Assembly (NCBI GenBank): GCA_017522685.1
Contig: JAFWYN010000020.1
Coordinates: forward strand, 1 to 14,623
DNA length: 14,623 nt
Source of the DNA: Lachnospiraceae bacterium
GTDB lineage: Bacteria; Bacillota_A; Clostridia; Lachnospirales; Lachnospiraceae
Reading direction: 5' to 3'
Both the position numbers and the translations under genes were made by a program. The notes under the pieces are model-generated. The model was not told the DNA's origin and searched no databases. It worked only from the letters and a program-made list of their open reading frames with translations. Every line of letters begins with the position of its first letter. Position 1 is the first letter of the stretch. Positions 1-5,265 of this stretch are shown piece after piece.

Positions 1-104
1 ACTACGGGATTGGTATTTAGATAGCCTTGCTCGATGTGGACACATGGGTAGGAGTCCAAATCATCCGGCAGGGCTTTTATTAAAAATTTTCTTTCGATTT
101 CCAT
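1..104 (-). CDS. CYTH-domain protein (triphosphate tunnel metalloenzyme), N-terminal part
   Basis: Partial gene read leftward from an ATG at 104-102; only the first 34 residues are in the window. They begin MEIERKFLIKALPDD, which carries the ExExK signature (E2-I-E4-R-K6) that opens CYTH/triphosphate tunnel enzymes, where these acidic and basic residues bind metal and the triphosphate. Family members include inorganic triphosphatases, thiamine triphosphatases and class IV adenylate cyclases, so the substrate cannot be set from this fragment. The start is supported by AAGGAG (reverse strand, 112-117) seven bases upstream. The gene is divergent from the DJ-1/PfpI gene, with a 59-base spacer that must hold promoters for both. 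The family call rests on the signature only; the rest of the protein is outside the window. Confidence 0.8.
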   Translation of the reverse strand, partial: MEIERKFLIKALPDDLDSYPCVHIEQGYLNTNPV

Positions 105-131
105 AAAATACTCCTTTGGATTATTTTCTTA

Positions 132-161
132 ATCATAACACAGAGAAAGGCAGGTAGACAA
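132..161 (-). promoter_or_regulatory. Candidate sigma-A-type promoter for the CYTH gene
   Basis: On the reverse strand, TTGTCT (161-156, 4/6 to the -35 consensus) is followed after 18 bases by TATGAT (137-132, 5/6 to the -10 consensus). Transcription would start near 125, leaving a short leader of about 20 bases that includes the AAGGAG. This is a pattern match by eye, with no other support. Confidence 0.45.
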
Positions 162-163
162 GA

Positions 164-712
164 ATGAAAAAAATTGCAATCTTTTTTGCAGAAGGTTATG
201 AGGAAATAGAGGCACTTACTGTGGTGGATTTGTGCCGTCGGGCAGGAATTCAGGTGGATATGGTTTCCGTGACGGATTCTATACAGGTAACCGGTGCACA
301 TGGTATACCGGTTGTTATGGATAAGATGCTTGAAGATGTAGAGTTTGATTCCTTAGATATGCTTGTTTTGCCGGGCGGTATGCCGGGAACTCGCAATCTG
401 GAACAGGTTAAAAGTCTTATGGAACAGGTAAAAGCCTTTGCGGCAGCAGGAAAATATATTGCGGCTATTTGTGCGGCACCTTCTGTGTTTGGCCATCTGG
501 GATTGTTAGAAGGGAAAAAGGCATGTTGTTATCCGGGCTTTGAAGAGGAACTTACCGGTGCCAGTGTGACTTATAACCGATGTGAAGCAGATGAAAATAT
601 TATTACAGGCCGCGGTATGGGCTGTGCTATTGACTTCTCCCTGAAAATCATCGAAAAGCTGGAAAACGACGATGTATCGTCTAAAATTGGACGACAAATC
701 ATCTATTTCTAA
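164..712 (+). CDS. DJ-1/PfpI family protein (YajL/ThiJ-like)
   Basis: A 182-residue cytoplasmic protein of the DJ-1 class of the class I glutamine amidotransferase-like fold, at the usual length (180-190). Family landmarks are visible: GYEEIE near the N terminus with E16 at the place of the glutamate that polarises the active-site thiol, LVLPGGMPG at residues 68-75, and the nucleophile elbow AAICAAPS with Cys103. The C-terminal helix GCAIDFSLKIIEKL also matches the family pattern. Members act as protective chaperones, glyoxalase/deglycase-type enzymes or redox sensors, and the exact activity here cannot be told. The first ATG follows only a weak AGG-type ribosome site (152-154). The gene is monocistronic or nearly so: 77 bases downstream the pilus operon begins, and the hairpin at 752-780 could act as its terminator. 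Confidence 0.93.
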   Translation: MKKIAIFFAEGYEEIEALTVVDLCRRAGIQVDMVSVTDSIQVTGAHGIPVVMDKMLEDVEFDSLDMLVLPGGMPGTRNLEQVKSLMEQVKAFAAAGKYIAAICAAPSVFGHLGLLEGKKACCYPGFEEELTGASVTYNRCEADENIITGRGMGCAIDFSLKIIEKLENDDVSSKIGRQIIYF

Positions 713-721
713 ATTTTTTAT

Positions 722-749
722 TAAATCGACAAAAAAAGTGCGACGAAAA
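722..749 (+). promoter_or_regulatory. Weak candidate sigma-D/sigma-28-like promoter for the pilus operon
   Basis: TAAA (722-725) is followed after 16 bases by GACGAAAA (742-749), which matches 6 of 8 positions of the sigma-28/FliA-type -10 GCCGATAA. The spacing is at the upper end of the Bacillus sigma-D range (14-16). A start about seven bases downstream, near 756, would fall inside the left arm of the 752-780 hairpin. No better sigma-A pattern was seen between 713 and 789. The assignment is speculative: the region is A-rich, so chance matches are likely. Confidence 0.25.
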
Positions 750-751
750 CG

Positions 752-780
752 CCTCCTTATGCATATACGTAATAAGGAGG
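752..780 (+). promoter_or_regulatory. Hairpin burying the Shine-Dalgarno of the first pilus gene, also terminator-like
   Basis: CCTCCTTAT (752-760) and ATAAGGAGG (772-780) form a perfect 9-bp stem with an 11-base loop. The right arm contains the full AAGGAGG ribosome site of the gene starting at 790. The stem is followed at once by TATTTTTTT (781-789) and then the ATG. Past the C750/A782 mismatch, A746-A749 can also pair with T783-T786. The element could therefore be an intrinsic terminator for the upstream gene, a translation switch for the pilus operon, or both. The pairing is seen directly; the role is inferred. Confidence 0.6.
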
Positions 781-789
781 TATTTTTTT

Positions 790-1815
790 ATGCAGTTTTT
801 GAAAGGTGAATTTACAGAACAAAATAAGGTTCCCTTTGTCCGGGAGGAACCGTTTACCTACTTTACCGGATATCATGTTTTGGAGCCCTTGATTAAAGAC
901 AGGGAGATTTCAGACATTAAAGTTATTTCTTATGACCGGGTGCGGGTGAAGCGTTTGGGCAGGCGTGAGGATAGTGCCGTATGCTTTAAGACGCCCCAGG
1001 AGCTGAAGCAGTTTACAGAATTTGTGGCTGCCAAAAATCAGGTCAGCATTTCCAGAGCTCATGCTATGCAGAGCTTTACCGACAAAGTCAGCAATAAGGA
1101 TTTTATCCTTCGTTTTAATATAAGCCAGTCCATCATTAATTCGGTGGACACGCCCTATCTGCATATTCGCAAGATTCCAAAGGAAAAGCCAAGCCTGAAG
1201 GATTTACAGGAAGTGGGTATGCTCTCTAAGGAACATGCGGAATATTTAAAAAAGCAGATACGAAAAGGATATGTTCTTATTGCCGGCAAGGGTGCCAGTG
1301 GGAAGACCACGCTATTAAATGCACTCTTAGATGAAATACCGCGAGACAAGTCTGTCTTAGTTATTCAGGAAAATGAGGAACTATTCAGCAAGGTACATCC
1401 GGATATGATGTTCCAGCACATTTTGGAACAGAAGGGCGAAAGCAAGGTGCGCTATGGGTTAAAGGAGCTTAGCATCAATGCTCTTTTGATTGACTTGGAT
1501 TACATTGTAATCGGTGAAATCAAGGGCGGTGAGGCACTTTATTTCCTGAATGCTGCTTACACAGGGCATTTGGGACTGGCAACCGTGCATGGACAAGATG
1601 GTGTGGCAGCACTTTATAAGCTGGCAGACTATGTAAAGTACGAATCGGATTACAGCCAGGAGGAAATCAAGAAAATGTTGGGCTGCATCTCAACGGTGTG
1701 TTACATGAAGGATTTCAAACTGGACACCATTACGGAAGTGAAAGTGGATGACAAGGGGCTAATCACTACCAGGAGCGTTTATGAAAGGGAGGCAAAGCAT
1801 GATACTATTGCTTAA
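790..1815 (+). CDS. CpaF/TadA-like secretion ATPase of the Tad pilus
   Basis: A 341-residue P-loop ATPase of the type II/IV secretion superfamily that would power assembly of the Flp pilus as a cytoplasmic hexamer docked on the TadB/TadC-like platform. Visible motifs are a Walker A GKGASGKT (166-173), an Asp/Glu-box segment IQENEELF (192-199), a Walker B-type stretch DYIVIGEIKGGEAL (237-250) with E243, and a His-box ATVHG (264-268) with H267. It is shorter than typical TadA/CpaF proteins (about 400-480). The Walker B region also lacks arginines that are usual there: the common MRPDR and VRGGE read IDLDY and IKGGE. The start has a perfect AAGGAGG nine bases upstream, buried in a hairpin. It is the first gene of the operon, and its end overlaps the TadB-like gene by 17 bases. 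Confidence 0.88.
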   Translation: MQFLKGEFTEQNKVPFVREEPFTYFTGYHVLEPLIKDREISDIKVISYDRVRVKRLGRREDSAVCFKTPQELKQFTEFVAAKNQVSISRAHAMQSFTDKVSNKDFILRFNISQSIINSVDTPYLHIRKIPKEKPSLKDLQEVGMLSKEHAEYLKKQIRKGYVLIAGKGASGKTTLLNALLDEIPRDKSVLVIQENEELFSKVHPDMMFQHILEQKGESKVRYGLKELSINALLIDLDYIVIGEIKGGEALYFLNAAYTGHLGLATVHGQDGVAALYKLADYVKYESDYSQEEIKKMLGCISTVCYMKDFKLDTITEVKVDDKGLITTRSVYEREAKHDTIA

Positions 1816-2731
1816 TGGCATGGTTTTACTACTACTGAACATCGGACTCACACTGATTATCAGTTGGTTGTGGGATACCGGTGTGCAGGAGATTGTGATT
1901 TACACCAAGCATTTTCTTGTGTCAGAGACCAAAAGGCTAAGAGTAAAAATTTTGCCGGATGTAAACAGTACCAAGCCATGGGACAGGCTGGAGTTATTAT
2001 TGTTTTACAGTGGTATCCGCAATTATTTTCCCTTTGTCAGTGCAAAGGTGTGGATTATTTTTTGTATGCTGGTATTAAGTTGTAGTTTTCTTCTGGTTGC
2101 AGTCTTGAGTAAAAAGCTCTGGTATGCTGCATGGTTTTGCATCGTATTAAGTGTGCTTATGAGGATAATTCTTGAAAGCACGCGGAGGAAAAATTTACGT
2201 AATACGGAGCGGTACCTACTGGAGCTTTTAAATGTGACTGAAAGTTTTGCAGCTACCGGCGAGGAGCCAATTGCCATTTTAAGTCATTGCAGTTCCTATT
2301 TGAAGGGTCCTATTGGACAGGCCTTGAGAAATGTGGACAGACAGGTGAATCAAGGCTGGTCAGGCAGGATGATTTTAGAGCAGCTAAAGGTTCGCCTAGA
2401 GCATCCAAAGTGGCAGGAGTTTATACATAATCTGAACGTGTGCAGCATGTATAACAGCGATTTTGGCTCTGTTTTTTCCAGTTCCCGAAGAAGTATTCAG
2501 GCTTATCTGACCAGTAAGAAAGAACGGCAGAGTATTAAGCATACTGCCGAAATGGAAATGACCGCTATTGTGGTATTAAGTCTTGTTATCCTTATGGTGC
2601 TTAGTAAGTTTCTTATGGTATCCATATCAGAGCTTATGTGGGGCAATTCGGTCAGCAAGGGATGTACCATTTATATGGGGCTGATTGTACTGCTGTTTTT
2701 CTGGAAAATAGGAGCTTATGAAAAGGAGTAA
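1799..2731 (+). CDS. TadB-like pilus platform membrane protein
   Basis: A 310-residue integral membrane protein, probably one of the two GspF-like inner membrane platform subunits on which the ATPase acts. Hydrophobic segments are at about 3-25, 84-104, 108-125, 254-276 and 289-303. The soluble part between (about 130-250) holds the helical GspF-type region starting RYLLELLNVTESFAATGEEP. I chose the ATG at 1799, not the in-frame ATG at 1781, because AGGGAGG (1786-1792) lies six bases before it and the protein then opens with its first membrane helix. Sequence similarity to TadB is weak by eye, so the call relies on topology and on its place between the ATPase and the TadC-like gene. Alternative: a diverged GspF-family protein of unassigned subtype. 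Confidence 0.75.
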   Translation: MILLLNGMVLLLLNIGLTLIISWLWDTGVQEIVIYTKHFLVSETKRLRVKILPDVNSTKPWDRLELLLFYSGIRNYFPFVSAKVWIIFCMLVLSCSFLLVAVLSKKLWYAAWFCIVLSVLMRIILESTRRKNLRNTERYLLELLNVTESFAATGEEPIAILSHCSSYLKGPIGQALRNVDRQVNQGWSGRMILEQLKVRLEHPKWQEFIHNLNVCSMYNSDFGSVFSSSRRSIQAYLTSKKERQSIKHTAEMEMTAIVVLSLVILMVLSKFLMVSISELMWGNSVSKGCTIYMGLIVLLFFWKIGAYEKE

Positions 2732-2735
2732 AGCT

Positions 2736-3431
2736 ATGAGAAAAATTGTGGAAAGCTTAACAGAGGAACTGGAGGAGTTTCTGAAAGCTTATGGTGCGGA
2801 AGCATTGCATGAGCTTGTAATTTACAGAAGTGTCGGGCATTTTCTGATAAGCAGTGCTTTGTCTGGTTTTATGTGTTGTGCAGTTTTGGTCAGATGGCAG
2901 TGGTTTGCAGGGGCGTTTGGCTTTGTAATAGGCATGTTTCTTCCGGTAATCATTTTATATTTGTCCAATGAGAGGGACAATGACATGATTTTAAAGGATT
3001 TAAAATGGCTGTATGAAACCATTTCCGTACAGTTACAAGCAGGGCTCTCTATTCAGCAGGCATTGTTGGAAAGTGAGGAACTTATCAAAAACAAAAGGTT
3101 AAAGGGAGCTCTTCACAAGCTGGCAGAGTGCTTGGTAAATGGCGAGAATATGGCAAGGTCTTTAGATGACTTTGAAAATCGCTTTCGAAATCATTATGTC
3201 AGCAGTTTCTGTCTGATACTAAGGCAAATGCAGGATTCCGGGTATGCAGTCAAGTTATTGGAGGATATCAGGCTGCAGATAGAGGAAATGGAACGGATGC
3301 AGTTGCACAAGAAAAAAGAAGCACTGGAGATGCAGCTTCAGGTGTTTCAAATGTTATTGTTTATCGGCGTTTTAGTGCTGGTAATGTATGGCTGTATTTT
3401 GGCAGCAATTCAAAATATTAATTATTTATAA
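2736..3431 (+). CDS. TadC-like pilus platform membrane protein
   Basis: A 231-residue membrane protein with hydrophobic segments at about 35-55, 57-77 and 203-226. Its cytoplasmic region (80-200) resembles a GspF/T2SSF domain: WLYETISVQLQAGLSIQQAL near 91-110, then a charged helix before the last membrane span. It most likely pairs with the preceding TadB-like protein to form the pilus platform. The start at 2736 is preferred over the upstream in-frame ATG at 2718, since AAAAGGAG (2721-2728) lies seven bases before it. The resulting gap to the TadB-like stop is four bases. It is shorter than the roughly 290-330 residues common for TadC, mainly at the N terminus. Confidence 0.75.
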   Translation: MRKIVESLTEELEEFLKAYGAEALHELVIYRSVGHFLISSALSGFMCCAVLVRWQWFAGAFGFVIGMFLPVIILYLSNERDNDMILKDLKWLYETISVQLQAGLSIQQALLESEELIKNKRLKGALHKLAECLVNGENMARSLDDFENRFRNHYVSSFCLILRQMQDSGYAVKLLEDIRLQIEEMERMQLHKKKEALEMQLQVFQMLLFIGVLVLVMYGCILAAIQNINYL

Positions 3432-3447
3432 AAGGAGATTTTTAAGT

Positions 3448-3645
3448 ATGAAAACATGGTTAAACAAGGTATTTATGGCAAAGGACAATGGAGATAAGGC
3501 AATTGTGGTAGAAGTAGGTTTGGCAGTAATTGCAGTAGTATTATTGGTAATTTTCCAGGGGGAAATGAAAGAATATGTAGAGACCCTGGTTGGCAATATG
3601 ACTACGGAAATCGGCGAAATCTTATCTACTGGTGTGGGAGCCTGA
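3448..3645 (+). CDS. Flp1-like type IVb pilin
   Basis: A 65-residue protein, probably the major subunit of the Tad pilus. A short charged N terminus (KTWLNKVFMAKDNGDK) precedes a hydrophobic helix of about 20 residues (AIVVEVGLAVIAVVLLVIF, 18-36), then an amphipathic tail ending GVGA. Glu22 within the hydrophobic stretch is the likely counterpart of the conserved pilin Glu5. The usual Gly-cleavage site is not clear: Gly15 would put the glutamate at +7, while +5 would need cleavage after Lys17. It resembles the Firmicutes Flp1-like group. The start was set by AAAGGAG (3431-3437) ten bases upstream; an in-frame ATG at 3388 inside the preceding gene has no such support. A perfect hairpin lies 44 bases beyond its stop. 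Confidence 0.8.
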   Translation: MKTWLNKVFMAKDNGDKAIVVEVGLAVIAVVLLVIFQGEMKEYVETLVGNMTTEIGEILSTGVGA

Positions 3646-3650
3646 TTGAG

Positions 3651-4058
3651 ATGAGAAAAAAGGATGCAGGATTTGCAGAAAAACTATTGCCGGTGCTTTT
3701 AAGCACCGGCATGGTGTTTGGACTGGTGTTATTATCAGGACGGTTTATGGAAGTGTTTCGGACAAGAGAAGAGTTAAATCAGATTGCCAGAGCTTATATG
3801 TTGGAGATGGAAACAATGGGGTGTTTGAAGAGCACCGCCATGGAGGCTTTGAGAGCAGATTTGGAGCAGGAAGGGCTCGCTAATGTAAATTTGACAGGGA
3901 CCACTACCTCTCCTGCAGGCTATGGTGAGCAGATTGAGCTGGTTATTGAAGGGGATTTAAGTGTAGATTTACATGTGGCAATCCCATTTCTTTATGAGAC
4001 TGTTCAGGACTGGGAGATTCCTATAAAAATAAACTTATATTCCACAGCTAAGCATTAG
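3651..4058 (+). CDS. TadE-like single-pass pseudopilin (DUF4320-like)
   Basis: A 135-residue protein with one N-terminal hydrophobic segment (about 12-30, KLLPVLLSTGMVFGLVLLSG) followed by a helix (RTREELNQIARAYMLEME) and a small beta-rich domain ending in IKINLYSTAKH. This is the architecture of TadE-type minor pilins. The size and pattern recall the DUF4320 group of Firmicutes, though I cannot confirm that by search. It probably sits in or at the base of the pilus as a minor subunit processed by the peptidase encoded downstream. The ATG lies five bases after the pilin stop with only a poor ribosome site (GGGAG, 3636-3640), so it may depend on coupling to pilin translation. A perfect 10-bp stem lies inside codons 13-20. 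Confidence 0.65.
   Translation: MRKKDAGFAEKLLPVLLSTGMVFGLVLLSGRFMEVFRTREELNQIARAYMLEMETMGCLKSTAMEALRADLEQEGLANVNLTGTTTSPAGYGEQIELVIEGDLSVDLHVAIPFLYETVQDWEIPIKINLYSTAKH
3689..3710 (+). promoter_or_regulatory. Perfect 10-bp stem-loop just downstream of the pilin gene
   Basis: GCCGGTGCTT (3689-3698) and AAGCACCGGC (3701-3710) are exact reverse complements separated by TT, so the real loop is at least four bases. It starts 44 bases after the pilin stop, early in the next coding region. No T-tract follows, so it is not a standard terminator. A role in protecting the 3' end of a processed pilin mRNA, or in slowing translation of the minor pilin, would suit the need for excess pilin. The structure is seen; the role is inferred. 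Confidence 0.5.
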
Positions 4059-4067
4059 GAGGAAATT

Positions 4068-4625
4068 GTGAAGAAAAAAGACAAGGGTGCAATTCATAAG
4101 TTGTTGGCAATGATTATTCTGATGTGGGCAGTGATATGCTGGTGTGTTTTGCTGGAGGTTCTGCGTGCCGGATATGTCAACCAATATTTGGAAGATTGTA
4201 TTACACAGGCTAATTTGGCAGCCCTTCTCATAGATCCATATCATTATGGGGCTACCGGGGAATTGGTGTTTGAAAATGTGGAGGAAACAAAAGCTGTTTT
4301 TTCTGAGTTTTTGGGGAAGGGTTTGGGAACTGAAAAGGTAAGACAGAAGTTGGGAATTACAGGAGAAGTTCAAATTTTGGATTTCAGAGTATATGAAGTG
4401 ACTTCTATAGGAACTACAGAATTTGTTTATGATGCCGTCCATGCTTGCAGTCAGACACTTTATGATAAAGCGATTTCTGTGGCGGCTCCTGATGGTACGG
4501 ATATTCAAAATAGTTCTGTTTACGCTAGGATTGCAGTTCCTATAGAATTCTTGTTTGGAGTGGAGATAATGGCAGTAAAGGAGCATTGTGTAGATATGGT
4601 AAGTGAGGAAATGGTGTATGAATAA
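4068..4625 (+). CDS. TadE/TadG-like single-pass pilus protein
   Basis: A 185-residue protein with a basic N terminus (MKKKDKGAIHK), one membrane segment at about 12-32 and a TadE-like segment just after it (EVLRAGYVNQYLEDCITQAN, 30-49), then an extracytoplasmic domain of about 130 residues. It probably acts as a second minor pilin or assembly factor. Translation starts at GTG: AGGAGG (4057-4062) lies five bases before it and no ATG fits. The gene follows the first TadE-like gene by nine bases and overlaps the CpaB-like gene by eight. The assignment rests on topology and context more than on clear sequence identity; full-length TadG proteins are much longer and often carry a VWA domain, which is absent here. 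Confidence 0.6.
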   Translation: MKKKDKGAIHKLLAMIILMWAVICWCVLLEVLRAGYVNQYLEDCITQANLAALLIDPYHYGATGELVFENVEETKAVFSEFLGKGLGTEKVRQKLGITGEVQILDFRVYEVTSIGTTEFVYDAVHACSQTLYDKAISVAAPDGTDIQNSSVYARIAVPIEFLFGVEIMAVKEHCVDMVSEEMVYE

Positions 4626-5265
4626 GAAGAAAAAATTGTGGATTGGGGTTATTAGTCTGGTACTGGCGTTTCTGATGTTTTCCGTACTGTTAATGATACA
4701 AAAAAGTATGCAGAAAGAGCCTGTGTATGCGGAGGTAATATGTGTTAAGGATACGGTTTCTGAGAATATGGTAATAACCAAGCAAAATGTGAATCAGTAT
4801 TTTGAAAGGAAGAACATTCCGGTGGATTGGCTTCCAAGTGACTGTGTATCAGATATGGAAAGCTTGCATGATATGGTTCTTGGAACGAAGCTATCAGCAG
4901 GAACTATTATGACAAAGTCCATGGTCACGGAGCATACGGAATATTATAAGGAATATCAGGAACTGACATGGATTAGTGTTCCCATTAAAGAATTGTATGA
5001 GGGGGTAGCAGGGAGTATCCGGGTTGGAGATTATATTGATATTTACATGCTATGCAAGGAAAATGAAGAGTATCGTTGCAGTCTGTTGGCGGAACGAATC
5101 CGGGTTGAGGCTACGTACAGTGACAAAGGAACGGTTATAGATGAGGATAGTCAGGAGGGCTTAAGTCAATTGATTATTATTCCGATGGAACGAGAGCAGG
5201 TAGCATTGTTTTATGAAATTTTAGCCAAGGGAAATATCAGGATAGCAAAATATGAAGCAGTATAA
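4618..5265 (+). CDS. CpaB/RcpC-like Flp pilus assembly protein with SAF domain
   Basis: A 215-residue membrane-anchored protein: cytoplasmic MNKKKK, a membrane helix at about 8-27, a SAF-type domain at about 37-105 (start VYAEVICVKDTVSENMVITK, end LGTKLSAGTIMTKSMV), and a C-terminal RcpC/CpaB-like region with SIRVGDYIDIYML (133-145). In Gram-negative Tad systems RcpC/CpaB works at the outer-membrane secretin. No secretin is present here, so in a monoderm it more likely works at the membrane-wall interface. I took the ATG at 4618, with GAGGAA (4605-4610) seven bases upstream, over an in-frame GTG at 4603. Its first codon overlaps the end of the preceding gene (ATGAATAA), which suggests coupled translation. 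Confidence 0.8.
   Translation: MNKKKKLWIGVISLVLAFLMFSVLLMIQKSMQKEPVYAEVICVKDTVSENMVITKQNVNQYFERKNIPVDWLPSDCVSDMESLHDMVLGTKLSAGTIMTKSMVTEHTEYYKEYQELTWISVPIKELYEGVAGSIRVGDYIDIYMLCKENEEYRCSLLAERIRVEATYSDKGTVIDEDSQEGLSQLIIIPMEREQVALFYEILAKGNIRIAKYEAV

Noticed and set aside
104..109. TAAAAT as a -10 element for the DJ-1/PfpI gene
   Set aside because: No acceptable -35 sequence lies 16-18 bases upstream, so no promoter is claimed for that strand.
80..301. Reverse-strand open frame across the start of the DJ-1/PfpI gene
   Set aside because: It is in a different frame from the CYTH start, overlaps the well-supported DJ-1/PfpI gene and has no recognisable protein features.
668..681. Small inverted repeat GACGAT-GT-ATCGTC near the end of the DJ-1/PfpI gene
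   Set aside because: Six base pairs with a two-base spacer inside coding sequence and no T-tract; too weak to call a terminator or operator.
726..732. Spo0A-box-like sequence (TGTCGAT on the reverse strand) in the pilus leader
   Set aside because: A 6/7 match to a seven-base motif is expected often by chance, and no second box or other sporulation signal is nearby.
3399..3428. Possible internal promoter before the pilin gene (TTGGCA, then TATTTA after 18 bases)
   Set aside because: The -10 match is only 3/6 in an AT-rich stretch, so it is not distinguishable from chance; the strong ribosome site alone could explain high pilin output.
4035..4781. Long (248-residue) reverse-strand open frame opposite the TadE/CpaB-like genes
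   Set aside because: Composition is odd (many His, Asn, Cys, Ile), there is no family signal, and the plus-strand genes there have good ribosome sites and membrane-protein patterns. It is a shadow frame.
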